Assembly: GCF_017813235.1 (NCBI RefSeq)
Contig: NZ_JAGISH010000001.1
Coordinates: 1-64,000 of the forward strand
Reading direction: 5' to 3'
From: Sagittula salina
Lineage (GTDB): Bacteria > Pseudomonadota > Alphaproteobacteria > Rhodobacterales > Rhodobacteraceae
Length of the DNA: 64,000 bases
Shown: positions 20,612 to 30,177 of the stretch, in pieces
Position numbering within the stretch: position 1 is the stretch's first letter
Layout: each line of letters opens with the position of its first letter
Translations under genes and position numbers: made by a program
The notes under the pieces: model-generated
Told to the model about the DNA's origin: nothing
The model's input: the letters and a program-made list of their open reading frames with translations, nothing else
Databases searched by the model: none

Positions 20612-21567
20612 TCCAGCACCATGCGCGGGAAGTAGAAGGACACCACCCAGTTCGGCATGTCTACGATCTCCGAGATGCGCAGGTCGCCGCAGGTCGATAC
20701 CAGCATGTAGGCATCGACCGCCGACATGCCGTGCTGCGCCGTCAGCAGGTCGATCATGCCCGAGACGGCATCGCGCGCCCCACTCATCAGGTTCGGCCCG
20801 ACACCCGTCGTCACCTCGTACCCCTTCTGGTCGAGGTGGTTCGTCACCGGCCCCGGCGTGGTGAAACGCGGCATTTTCAGATCCGCCCCCTTCACGAGGT
20901 CGAGCGTCAGCGTCACGTCCATCGGGCTCTCGATCGCCGTGCCGCAGACCTCGCCATCGCCCTGCGCCGCGTGGGTGTCGCCCACCGAGAACAGCGCCCC
21001 CGCGACTTCGACCGGCAGGTAGAGCACCGTGCCGGTGGCGATGTCGCGGATGTCGAGGTTGCCCCCCGTGCGGCGCGGCGGGACGATGGAATGCAGCCCC
21101 GGCTCCGCCAGGCCGACGCCGATCGTCCCGGTAAAGGGCTTCAGCGGTACCCGGCCGGTCTTCCCCCAGAGCGCGGGGGCGAGCGTGTCTGCGTCATACT
21201 TCCAGATGTTCAGCGCCGGGTCGGTGAATTGGTCCGCCAATAGCCCGAAGCCCGGGATGTTCGCGGTCCAACCCCAGGCGGAACCCTCCTGCACGCGGGG
21301 AGCAAAGCCTTCGAGCGTGACCTTCAGCGCGTCTCCCGGCTCCGCGCCCTCGACATGGATCGGCCCGGAAACCGGGTTGATCTTGCCGAAGTCCAGCGCC
21401 TTCACGTCCTCGACGGTGCTCGACGGGCCAAGCTGGCCCGCCGATGAATCCATGCAGTTGAAACAGATCGTGGTTCCCGGCTCCACCGACAGGGCCGGGG
21501 CAATGGAATTGTCCCAGCCGAAATGGTGCTGCGCGCCGTGGATCGTGTAATCGCAAGCCTTGCACAT
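20608..21567 (-). CDS. Acetamidase/formamidase family amidohydrolase
   Basis: A 319-residue FmdA/AmdA-type metal-dependent amidase, which hydrolyses short amides (formamide, acetamide or similar) to acid and ammonia. Features include HHFGWDNSIAPAL near the N terminus, PVSGPIHVEGAEPGD, GDTHAAQGDGEVCGTAIE and a C-terminal CGDLRISEIVDMPN. It begins four bases after the binding-protein gene and overlaps the ATPase gene. With the AmiC/AmiR-type regulators upstream, the likely role is use of an imported amide as nitrogen source. The exact substrate is not readable. Confidence 0.9.
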   Translation of the reverse strand: MCKACDYTIHGAQHHFGWDNSIAPALSVEPGTTICFNCMDSSAGQLGPSSTVEDVKALDFGKINPVSGPIHVEGAEPGDALKVTLEGFAPRVQEGSAWGWTANIPGFGLLADQFTDPALNIWKYDADTLAPALWGKTGRVPLKPFTGTIGVGLAEPGLHSIVPPRRTGGNLDIRDIATGTVLYLPVEVAGALFSVGDTHAAQGDGEVCGTAIESPMDVTLTLDLVKGADLKMPRFTTPGPVTNHLDQKGYEVTTGVGPNLMSGARDAVSGMIDLLTAQHGMSAVDAYMLVSTCGDLRISEIVDMPNWVVSFYFPRMVLE

Positions 21568-21571
21568 GGAC

Positions 21572-23188
21572 TTACTCGGTTACGTAGACGTAGTCGTAGT
21601 TCACCGGGATCGACACCGGGTCGACATAGAGCGCGTCGTCACCACCCATGCGGGCGGACTTCATCGTGTAACGCTGCTCGTTGAAGACTGGCACCCAGGG
21701 CGCTTCCTCCATCACCTTCATGTAGACATCGGACCACATCTTCAGCCGCTCGGGGTCCGAGGGGTCGGTCATGCTGTCGGCCTTCGTCGCCATGTCGTCG
21801 ATGCTCTCGTCGCAGAACTTCGACCAGTTCCAGCCGCCCTCGCCCGCACCGGCGCAGCCGAGGATCGGACCATAGAAGTTGGACGGATCGGGGAAGTCCG
21901 CAATCCAGGCCATGCCGCCGGACCAGATCATCGGGGCCTGGCCCGCACCACCGGCCTCGATCACGTTAGCCTGCGCGAGCGAGCGGATATCCACGTCGAC
22001 GCCGATGGCCTTCAGGTCCTGCTGGATCGCCTGGGCGATGCGCGGATTGGGGTCGGTGTTCATCACGTAGAGCTCGGTGGAGAAGCCATCGGACAGGCCG
22101 GCTTCCTCCAGCTTTGCCTTGGCTGCCTCGACGCCGAAGGCGTAGCCTTCGTAGCCCTCGGTGTAGCCCGGCATCGACGGCGGCAGCGGCTGGGTGGCGG
22201 GGACCGCGCGGCCATTGATGATCTGGGTGATGCGCTCCTTGTTGATCGCCATGTTGATGGCCTCGCGCACCGGCAGCTTGTCCAGAGGTTCCATGGCGAC
22301 GTTCAGCGTGATGTAGCCGGTGTGCAGCTGGCCGCCCTCGACCACACGCGCCGCCTGCTCGGGGTCGCCCATGACTTCCTGGAACTTCGCCGGCGGGATG
22401 CCGTCGCCGGGGACGTCCACCTCGCCCTGCTGGAGGCGCAGCAGCGCCACGATCGGCTCCTGACCGACCTCGAAGGTCACGCCGTCGAGGTAGGGCACCC
22501 CGTCGCGCCAGTAGTCTGCGTTCTTCTCGAAGACCAGCCGCTGACCGATGGACCATTCCCCCAGCTTGAAGGCGCCGGTGCCCACGGGATGCTTGCCGAA
22601 ATCGGTCCCGTATTCCTCGACCGCTTCCTTCGGCACCACGGAGGCGAAGTTGAGCGCCATGACATGAAGGAACGTGGCATCCGGGCGCGAGAGGGTGATC
22701 TTCACCGTCTGCGGATCGATCACCTCCACACCGGAGAGTGAGGTCGCGGTTCCTGAGGCCATCTCATCATACCCGGCGATTGAGGCGAAAAAGCCCGCAC
22801 CCGGGGACTGCGTTTCGGGGTTGGTCACACGATCGAGCGAGTATTTCACGTCCTCGGCAGTCATCACGCGGCCGTTGTGGAATGTTACGCCCTCGCGAAG
22901 CGTGAAGGTGAAGACCGTTCCGTTCTCGTTAATCTCGTAGGCCGAGGCGAGGCCCGGTCGCAGCTCGGTCGTGCCGGGAACGTAGTCCATCAGCCCGTCG
23001 AACAGCGACTTGATCATCGACCAGTTCTGCCAGTCGTAACCGATCGCCGGGTCCAGCGTGGCCACGTCGTCCTTGTAGGTAACGGTGATCATGCCGCCGG
23101 GCTTGGCATTCGGGTCCGGCGTGTACTCCTGTGCCAGCGCGGGCAGCGCGGCGGCCAGGAAGGCGGTGGAGAGGAGCAGTTTCTTCAT
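21572..23188 (-). CDS. Extracellular solute-binding protein, family 5
   Basis: A 538-residue DppA/OppA-type periplasmic binding protein. The signal peptide MKKLLLSTAFLAAALPALA is cleaved before QEYTPDP. The family core (TLDPAIGYDWQNWSMIKSLFDGL, TFTLREGVTFHNG, AEDVKYSLDRV) is intact. Family 5 proteins bind peptides, nickel, opines or other polar ligands; in this operon an amide-containing compound is the natural guess. It lies 64 bases after the dppB-like gene, unusually after rather than before the permeases. Confidence 0.93.
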   Translation of the reverse strand: MKKLLLSTAFLAAALPALAQEYTPDPNAKPGGMITVTYKDDVATLDPAIGYDWQNWSMIKSLFDGLMDYVPGTTELRPGLASAYEINENGTVFTFTLREGVTFHNGRVMTAEDVKYSLDRVTNPETQSPGAGFFASIAGYDEMASGTATSLSGVEVIDPQTVKITLSRPDATFLHVMALNFASVVPKEAVEEYGTDFGKHPVGTGAFKLGEWSIGQRLVFEKNADYWRDGVPYLDGVTFEVGQEPIVALLRLQQGEVDVPGDGIPPAKFQEVMGDPEQAARVVEGGQLHTGYITLNVAMEPLDKLPVREAINMAINKERITQIINGRAVPATQPLPPSMPGYTEGYEGYAFGVEAAKAKLEEAGLSDGFSTELYVMNTDPNPRIAQAIQQDLKAIGVDVDIRSLAQANVIEAGGAGQAPMIWSGGMAWIADFPDPSNFYGPILGCAGAGEGGWNWSKFCDESIDDMATKADSMTDPSDPERLKMWSDVYMKVMEEAPWVPVFNEQRYTMKSARMGGDDALYVDPVSIPVNYDYVYVTE

Positions 23189-23252
23189 GGTCGTTTCCCT
23201 GTTGCTTGGTGGTTGTCGAAGGTGAGTGGTGGTCGGTCGTGAAATCCTCGGA

Positions 23253-24172
<920 letters not shown>

Positions 24173-24173
<1 letters not shown>

Positions 24174-25063
24174 CAGTCGTTCCCCCTCTGTGTCGGGTCG
24201 AGCACATCGCGCAGCGCGTCCCCCACCAGGTTGAAGGCCAGCGCCAGCAGCAGAATTGCGGCGCCGGGGATAAAGACGAGCCAGGGCGCGGCCTGGAAAT
24301 AGGTCTGGTTCTCGAAGATGATGTTGCCCCAGGAGGGCGTCGGCGGCTGCACCCCGACCCCGAGGTAGGAGAGCGTCGCTTCGAGCAGCACGGTGACGGA
24401 GATCCCCAGCGTGCCCCAGACGATCAGCGTCGGAACAAGGTGCGGCAGGATGTGCCGGAACAGGATGCGCGACCGCGACGCGCCCAGCGTCTTCTCCGCT
24501 GCGATGAACTCGCGCTCCGACAGGGCGGTGGTCTCGGTGTAGACCACGCGCGCCGTCTGCACCCAGTTGACCAGGGCGATGACCATGGCGACGATCCACA
24601 GCGACGGCTGGAAGATCGCCGCGAGGCAGATCGCCAGCAGCAGCGCCGGGAAGGCCATCATCAGGTCGGTAAAGCGCATGAGCACCGCGCCGATCCAGCC
24701 GCGCATGAACCCGGCAAGGACCCCCACCAGCGTACCGATCACCAGAGCCACGCCGTTCGCGACAACGCCGATGATCAGCGAGGTCTGCGCGCCGTAGAGC
24801 ATGCGGCTGAGCAGGTCCCGGCCCAACAGGTCGGTCCCCATCAGGAAATCCCCGCCCGGCGGGAGCGGCTCACCCAGCAGCGTCAGCCCCTCGAAGAGTT
24901 GCTCGTCGGGGGGATACGGCGCGATCCAGGGCGCGAGCACCGCCCCACCGACCACGAGGACGATGATGGCGCAACCGAAGAGCGCCAGCTTGCGGCGCAA
25001 TAGTCGGCGCAGAACCCCCGCGGGGGCGATGGCGGCTACGTGGGCTCCAGTCGTCTCAGCCAT
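24173..25063 (-). CDS. Peptide-type ABC transporter permease (DppC family)
   Basis: A 296-residue DppC-like permease. It has the N-terminal OppC_N segment (LRRKLALFGCAIIVL...PPDEQLFEG), the GTDLLGRDLLSRMLYGAQTS block, and the EAA-type motif EFIAAEKTLGASRSRILFRHILPHL. It overlaps the AmiR-like gene by eight bases at its start and the DppB-like gene at its stop, so the operon is tightly coupled. Confidence 0.93.
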
Positions 25064-25655
25064 GATCCTCGTCTTCCCTGTCGCCCCTGACCGAAGCGAC
25101 GATCCGGTCCGCCGCCGCCTCGAAGCTCACGCGCCAGGCCATCGCGAGTCCGCGCAGCTGCTCGTAGGCCTCGTTCTCCGTCTTGCCCCGCGCTGCAAGA
25201 AGCGCCACGGCCTGCACCACGGTCTGCCGCTGCCCAAGCCGGCGGCGAAGGTTGTCGATCTCGCCTGCAAGACCGATCCGTGCATCGAAGGTGGACCGCG
25301 CGATCAGCAGCGCCGAGTAGACCCCGTTGTCGCCGACCGGCTTCAGGAGCTGCGCATCGACGCCGAAATTCATCAGCCACTCGATCCGTCCCGGCGCCTC
25401 CGACCCGATAAGAGCCACGGTCGGCAACGGGGCCTCGCCGGGCGCCCACGGAAATTGCTCGTCGTACGCGGTGTCCACGTCGAGGAAGAGATAGTCCGCC
25501 GCGCGCACCGAAACTGGCAGTTCCGGCCAATGGCATTCGACATCGAGCCCCACCGCCTCGAGCTGTCGGGCAAGTGCCGTGACGTTGGCATGTGGACGGT
25601 GCAGGATCACCGCCCGCGCCCCACCCAGGTCAGGGATTCTCAGACGCCGTCTCAT
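25056..25655 (-). CDS. amiR: AmiR/NasR-type antiterminator with ANTAR domain
   Basis: A 199-residue protein with an N-terminal pseudo-receiver domain (about 12-120; the phosphorylation site is not conserved in recognisable form) and a C-terminal ANTAR domain (about 137-190: RRRLGQRQTVVQAVALLAARGKT...AYEQLRGLAM). ANTAR proteins bind leader RNA and prevent terminator formation. In Pseudomonas AmiR is held inactive by AmiC until amide binds. Here the AmiC-like gene is directly upstream with a four-base overlap, and a leader terminator precedes both. The symbol is by homology of arrangement. Confidence 0.88.
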   Translation of the reverse strand: MRRRLRIPDLGGARAVILHRPHANVTALARQLEAVGLDVECHWPELPVSVRAADYLFLDVDTAYDEQFPWAPGEAPLPTVALIGSEAPGRIEWLMNFGVDAQLLKPVGDNGVYSALLIARSTFDARIGLAGEIDNLRRRLGQRQTVVQAVALLAARGKTENEAYEQLRGLAMAWRVSFEAAADRIVASVRGDREDEDHG

Positions 25656-26752
25656 GGCACCACCCGCAGCAGCGGCTGAAGCGTTCCGCGCGGTCGGGTC
25701 AGGTAGGGATCCCCGGCGATCGGCTCATAGGTCTTGATCGGCGCGAAGGCCCCATCGCGCACCTGAGCGATCGTGACCGGCAGCGTGACGTGATGGGTCC
25801 GCGCACTGATCCCCACCGCGGAAGCCCCCGGCAAGGCCAAAAGGTCCGGCAGGCTCAGGGTTTCGGCATCCGGGGTCCCCGACAGCAGCCGGGCCAGCAT
25901 CATGACCGAGGCATGCGCTGCTGCCTCGAAGGAGGACCCGAAATCCTCTCGTCCTTCGTTGCCGGACAGCGCCGGTGTCAGCCCCCGGAACCACGGTCCG
26001 GCCGAGATCACGCCTTCGGCCGCCGCACCGATGACACCCAGCTCCGCCTCGGTCATGTTGCAGGACAGCACGGGGCAACGGCCCTCGCCGAACGCGGGAT
26101 CGCGAGCCCTGAGTGCTGCCATGGTTTCAAGGAAAGCGTATTGGGACGGCCCGATCAACTGGTTCAGGACGAAGTCGGGCTTCAGTGCTGCGATCTCGTC
26201 TACGAGGCGCGCTATATCGGTCGATCCGATCGGAACATAGCGCTCGCCCAACACATCGCCGCCGACCTGGGCGCTGACCTCACGGGCAAGGCGGTTCATC
26301 TCCCAGCCCCAGATGTAGTTCGACCCGGTCAGGTAAAGACGGCGTCCGTAGGTCGAAAAGCTGTGGTCGAGCAGCGGCAGAAGATGTTGGTTCGGGCACG
26401 CATGGGCATAGACCACGCGGTCGGAGCATTCGAAACCCTCGTAGGGCGTTGGATACCACAGCACCCCACCAAGACGTTCCAGGCTGGGAATGACTTCCTT
26501 GCGGCTCCAACTGGTGGTGCAGCCGACCACGTGCCGCGCGCCACTTGATTTCAGGATGTCCTCGCACAGCGGCGCATAGGCGTCGATGTCACCACCGGGG
26601 TCGCGTTCCACCGGGCGGAAGACCAGATCAAGCGTCGCGTCGCCATTGACCTGCTCGACGGCCTTCAGGGCCCCTTCTCGGCTGGCCCGGCCCATGAGGT
26701 GGTAGGGACCTGAGGTCGAAAATAGAAGTCCGAGATTTAAGGTGCGGGTCAC
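25652..26752 (-). CDS. amiC: AmiC-like amide sensor, negative regulator (periplasmic-binding-protein fold)
   Basis: About 366 residues of a Peripla_BP type I fold with no signal peptide: NLGLLFSTSGPYHLMGRASREGAL, then ARHVVGCTTSWSRKEVIPSLE and YIWGWEMNRLAREV. This matches AmiC and the related urea/amide-sensing proteins, which sequester AmiR until ligand binds. I prefer the GTG at 26752 because CCGGAG lies upstream; an ATG 12 codons earlier lies on top of the terminator hairpin. First gene of the seven-gene operon. Confidence 0.85.
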   Translation of the reverse strand: MTRTLNLGLLFSTSGPYHLMGRASREGALKAVEQVNGDATLDLVFRPVERDPGGDIDAYAPLCEDILKSSGARHVVGCTTSWSRKEVIPSLERLGGVLWYPTPYEGFECSDRVVYAHACPNQHLLPLLDHSFSTYGRRLYLTGSNYIWGWEMNRLAREVSAQVGGDVLGERYVPIGSTDIARLVDEIAALKPDFVLNQLIGPSQYAFLETMAALRARDPAFGEGRCPVLSCNMTEAELGVIGAAAEGVISAGPWFRGLTPALSGNEGREDFGSSFEAAAHASVMMLARLLSGTPDAETLSLPDLLALPGASAVGISARTHHVTLPVTIAQVRDGAFAPIKTYEPIAGDPYLTRPRGTLQPLLRVVP

Positions 26753-26769
26753 ACGACACTCCGGAAACG

Positions 26770-26825
26770 AAAAACGCCCCGCACCCAAGATGCGTCACGA
26801 AGACGGCCAACGGGGTGCGAGGCGC
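26770..26825 (-). terminator. Leader terminator (attenuator) before the amide operon
   Basis: On the minus strand CGCC-T-CGCACCC pairs with GGGTGCG-G-GGCG (arms about 26813-26824 and 26775-26786), a 12-bp stem with one wobble, then TTTTT (26774-26770). It sits only 18 bases before the amiC-like start codon and after any possible promoter, so it must be passed for the operon to be expressed. That is the expected target for an ANTAR antiterminator. Confidence 0.75.
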
Positions 26826-26898
26826 TTTTGCCAATATGTTGGAACAAGCTTGTGCAATCGCGGACGTGGAGTCAAAAGGTTTCGGTTTCTCGTCCGGG

Positions 26899-26939
26899 AC
26901 CGCCCTGCGTGACTGCCTGTTCCTTAGGCAAGGGGCGGT
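26899..26939 (-). promoter_or_regulatory. Candidate ANTAR-binding stem-loop in the amide operon leader
   Basis: ACCGCCC (minus-strand 26939-26933) pairs with GGGCGGT (26905-26899), enclosing a smaller stem TGCCT/AGGCA with loop AAGGAAC. ANTAR targets have paired stem-loops with hexanucleotide loops bearing A1 and G4; this loop has A1 and G4 but seven bases. Suggestive only. Confidence 0.4.
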
Positions 26940-27502
26940 GGAGAAACGCCGGAGAGGGGCAACGGATCCTCAGTCCTGCCCCGGAAATGCGGCGACACCG
27001 AGTCCTTTGGTCAAACCGGCGATCCAATCCATGATCAGCTGCAGCACCGTCTCGGCGATGGTTCGAAGGAAGTCCATCTTGGTCGTGTTCGGCCGGAAGC
27101 TCGGACGCTAGCCCGCTGGGTCATGGTGTTCTGGTGAGGTGCCCAGCCGATCTGAGCCGGTTGCCCGAGATGCGTGTCCCCTCGCGGAGCTCCCTCGGCC
27201 TCCATTAGCCACGCGGAGTGCCGCCCATGGTCCCGCTTGCGTGGACGCCGCAACGTCATCGTTTATTTGCGCTCCCACGACAGCTTGCGAAAACCTCTCC
27301 GCCCGCCGGACCTAGCCTCAGCGGGCCCAGCAGCCCTGCATTCGAGGAGTCTGCCAGTAAGGCTTTTCGCAAAATCGGCCCATTTCGCCACTTTAAAAAA
27401 TGGGTTTCGGGCGGTTCCCAACACGCGCGTTCATCCCGAAACCTTCAATGATCCCCCCGGCGGAGTGCATGCCATTGCTCGGGGCGATCTCCCCATGACA
27501 AG
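26940..27502. other. Upstream leader and intergenic region, no complete gene
   Basis: It probably contains the amide operon promoter (a -35-like TTGACC lies at 27014-27009 on the minus strand without a convincing -10) and a short transposase-like fragment. At 27384-27410 an AT-rich hairpin (CCCATTT and AAATGGG) stands out from the GC-rich surroundings. No supported gene. Confidence 0.5.
27030..27110 (-). pseudogene. Possible fragment of an IS256-type transposase
   Basis: From an ATG at 27077 the minus strand reads MDFLRTIAETVLQLIM, reminiscent of the start of alphaproteobacterial IS256 transposases, then diverges at once. Only about 16 residues match from memory, so this is a weak call. Confidence 0.25.
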
Positions 27503-28162
27503 ATGAACACACCACCTTCACCATTCCCCCTTGAACTCCTCGATCGCTGCATCCACGCCTTCCGGGCCGTCCAGCAGGCCCCCATCCGGACGTCCGGTCT
27601 CCTGCCGTTCTGGCATTCTATCCTGCTGACGACCCTTGAGTTCGTTCTGGCCTTCGACATCGCGCTCTGGGAGGGCTCCGCCATGGGCGACCCGGTGGTG
27701 AACCTGATGTTCAACATCGTCCTGTCCACCATGATCGCCCTGCTTTACTCCATCCCCTACTGGTCCGAAGGGCTACCCCGCCTTGGCGAGGTAGCCCTTC
27801 GGACCCTGGTGTTCCCGGCTGCTGTCACCGCGCTGATGTTCCTGTCCTCGATCGTGCCGCCGCTTAACGGGACGCAGGCCAGGACTCTATTTGCCACAGC
27901 ACCCGCGCCACTGATGCAGATCTGGGCTCTTGCCGGGCTTTGGGGCTTCGTCTTCCTGTGGTCTTGGCTGACGGCTTGCATCACCCCATGTCTGCGTGCC
28001 GACGCAAGGCGTGCGGACGCTTTTCGCGTGCTTCGGCGCTTCGCTTGGATGGGATGGGATGGGGCAAGGTTGGGCTGGGGTTGTCTCTGGCCATCGTCCC
28101 GCTGGCCCGGAGGCTTTGGCGGGGTCGCGCCATGGCCGGTTCCAGGGATCGTAGGGATCTAA
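27503..28162 (+). CDS. Unknown multi-pass membrane protein
   Basis: Up to 219 residues with four predicted membrane helices: about 33-56 (FWHSILLTTLEFVLAFDIAL), 65-88, 97-122 and 137-160. I do not recognise a family. The last 50 residues are Gly/Trp/Pro rich and look less protein-like, so the true gene may end earlier or be frameshifted near 28050. No clear Shine-Dalgarno is visible before the ATG. It stands alone, upstream of the hydrolase-capA pair. Confidence 0.5.
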   Translation: MNTPPSPFPLELLDRCIHAFRAVQQAPIRTSGLLPFWHSILLTTLEFVLAFDIALWEGSAMGDPVVNLMFNIVLSTMIALLYSIPYWSEGLPRLGEVALRTLVFPAAVTALMFLSSIVPPLNGTQARTLFATAPAPLMQIWALAGLWGFVFLWSWLTACITPCLRADARRADAFRVLRRFAWMGWDGARLGWGCLWPSSRWPGGFGGVAPWPVPGIVGI

Positions 28163-28268
28163 CGCCAGATGTATCGCCTGCCCGGGCAAGGAGCGCGTTG
28201 CAGAACGTTTCGCACGGCCTGTTGTCCACGATCAAGGCGGCAGGCTGCGCGTTGGTCGACAAGGATGC

Positions 28269-28925
28269 ATGGACAGGAAGCAGACTTTCGCCGTCCGGAT
28301 TCCGGTCCGGGCCTCTGACTTGGTCTTGCCAGGTGATCTCGCGCTTGCCGACGGGGACACAGGCTTAGTGATCTTTGCCCACGGATCCGGATCAAGCCGG
28401 ATGAGTCCGCGCAACAAGGCCGTTGCCAAGGCGTTGGCAAAGGCGGGCCTTGCGACGCTGTTGTTCGATCTGCTCACCGAAAAGGAAGCCGCCAAGCGGG
28501 CCAATGTCTTCGACATTCCCTTGCTCGCTGCCAGGGTCAGGGACGCGGTGGACTGGGCAGGCATGGAGGCAAGGCTTGCCGGACTTCCGATCGGGTTATT
28601 CGGCGCCTCGACGGGTGCGGCGGCAGCCTTGGTGGCCGCCGCAGACCGGGCGCAGGATGTCGACGCAGTCGTCTCGCGCGGGGGGCGGCCTGACCTTGCC
28701 GGCGATACCCTCGAAAGGGTTGCCGCCCCGACCCTCCTCATTGCTGGCGGCAGGGACGACGTGGTCATCGCGCTCAACGAAATGGCGTTTGACCAACTGA
28801 GGTGCGAAAAGCGGCTTGATATCGTCAAGGGGGCCACGCACTTGTTCGAGGAACCCGGAACACTCGAAGAGGTCATGGAGCTCGCGGCAGACTGGTTCAT
28901 CGCCCACCTTGGGCGGCGACCGTGA
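28269..28925 (+). CDS. Alpha/beta hydrolase, dienelactone-hydrolase-like
   Basis: A 218-residue alpha/beta hydrolase with the oxyanion region FAHGSGSS, nucleophile Ser114 in GASTG, acid Asp163 or Asp164 in GGRDD, and His191 in GATHLFEEPG. The family is often found in alphaproteobacterial stress gene sets beside phosphoribosyltransferases; the substrate is unknown. Its stop overlaps the GTG start of the capA-like gene by four bases (GTGA), so the two are co-translated. Confidence 0.88.
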   Translation: MDRKQTFAVRIPVRASDLVLPGDLALADGDTGLVIFAHGSGSSRMSPRNKAVAKALAKAGLATLLFDLLTEKEAAKRANVFDIPLLAARVRDAVDWAGMEARLAGLPIGLFGASTGAAAALVAAADRAQDVDAVVSRGGRPDLAGDTLERVAAPTLLIAGGRDDVVIALNEMAFDQLRCEKRLDIVKGATHLFEEPGTLEEVMELAADWFIAHLGRRP

Positions 28926-30058
28926 AACGTCCGCCGGGTTGCCTGCGCCTGTTCCTCGGCGGCGACGTGATGCTCGGGCGCGGTATTGACCAGATTCAAC
29001 TGCGGTCCTGTGATCCCCGGATTTTCGAAAGCCACGTTTCATCGGCACAGGACTACGTCACCCTTGCTGAACGTGCGAGCGACGCGATCCCGCGCGGCGT
29101 CGGACCCCGCCATGTCTGGGGCGATCTTCTGGCTGACCTCGATACACGGGACGTGGACCTGCGGTTGGTGAATCTGGAAACATCGATCACATCAGGCGGC
29201 ACGCCTGATCCGCTCAAGGGTATCCACTACCGGATGCATCCCGCGAACGTCGCGCAGTTGCGCGCGGCAGGGATCGATGCCGCAACTCTTGCCAACAACC
29301 ACGTTTTGGACTGGGGGCGAAACGGCCTCGCCGAGACATTGGATACTCTGGCGGCGGCGGGGATCGCCCGTGCCGGGGCCGGGCGGGATGCCGCCGAAGC
29401 TTTTACGCCCCTTTCCCTGGGGCTCCCGGGCGGGGGCCGGTTCCTTGTGCTCGCACTGGCGCTCGGCGACTCCGGCGTGCCCGCATCCTGGGCCGCCCGC
29501 CCGGACCGACCGGGTGTCGCGAGGCCGGAGCCAGAGGACGTCCCCGATTGGCTGTCCACCCGACTGGCCACACTGCGTCGGGTCGGCGATATCGTCGCGC
29601 TTTCGATCCACTGGGGCGACAACTGGGGGTACGCGATTCCCCCGACCCATCGTGCCATTGCGGCGGCGGCGGTGGGGGCCGGAGTCGACCTGGTGTTCGG
29701 GCATTCTTCACACCATCTGCGCGCCGTGGAGGTGATCGACGGTCACCTCGTGATGTACGGGGCTGGCGACCTGGTCAACGACTACGAGGGGATCGGCGGG
29801 CATCGGGAGTTTTGCCCTGATCTGGTGCTGGGCTACGTCGCTGACATCCGGCGCGACAACGGGAGGCTGGTGGCGCTGGAAATGTTACCCTATCGGCTCC
29901 GCCGGTTCCGGCTCGAACGCACCGACCGCGAGGCGGTCGATTGGCTCGCGCGCCGAATGGACCGCGAAGCGGGCCGGTTCGGCGGCCGCGTGGCGCAGAC
30001 CCCGGAGGCGACGCTTCGCCTGGAATGGGCGGAGGACGCCGCGCACGATCCGGCCTGA
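28922..30058 (+). CDS. CapA family protein (poly-gamma-glutamate-type metallophosphatase fold)
   Basis: A 378-residue PGA_cap domain. Conserved blocks: GGDVMLGRG (near residue 13), LVNLETSIT, TLANNHVLDWG, IVALSIHWGDNW, VFGHSSHHLRAVE, YGAGDLVNDYEG. These Asp/Asn/His residues form the calcineurin-like metal site. CapA of Bacillus takes part in poly-gamma-glutamate export; most proteobacterial homologues are uncharacterised. The GTG start is fixed by the overlap with the hydrolase. A membrane anchor is not evident. The nearby ATP-grasp ligase raises the possibility of a shared peptide-like product. Confidence 0.85.
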   Translation: MKRPPGCLRLFLGGDVMLGRGIDQIQLRSCDPRIFESHVSSAQDYVTLAERASDAIPRGVGPRHVWGDLLADLDTRDVDLRLVNLETSITSGGTPDPLKGIHYRMHPANVAQLRAAGIDAATLANNHVLDWGRNGLAETLDTLAAAGIARAGAGRDAAEAFTPLSLGLPGGGRFLVLALALGDSGVPASWAARPDRPGVARPEPEDVPDWLSTRLATLRRVGDIVALSIHWGDNWGYAIPPTHRAIAAAAVGAGVDLVFGHSSHHLRAVEVIDGHLVMYGAGDLVNDYEGIGGHREFCPDLVLGYVADIRRDNGRLVALEMLPYRLRRFRLERTDREAVDWLARRMDREAGRFGGRVAQTPEATLRLEWAEDAAHDPA

Positions 30059-30177
30059 TCCGAGGCTCGAGACTGAACCGGGATCCTTGAACAAAACGGG
30101 CTGGCACTGACCAGTGGGTGCGCCAAACCGGATGCAGGGGGCGCCTGCGCAGGCAGGTTGCGGCACCCTGTGCACGT

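Noticed and set aside
18824..20635. 603-codon open frame on the plus strand
   Set aside because: Exact antisense of the fused ATPase gene, which has full ABC motifs.
27503..28162. Proteobacterial antimicrobial efflux (PACE) family assignment for the unknown membrane protein
   Set aside because: Four helices fit loosely, but the conserved PACE motifs were not seen.
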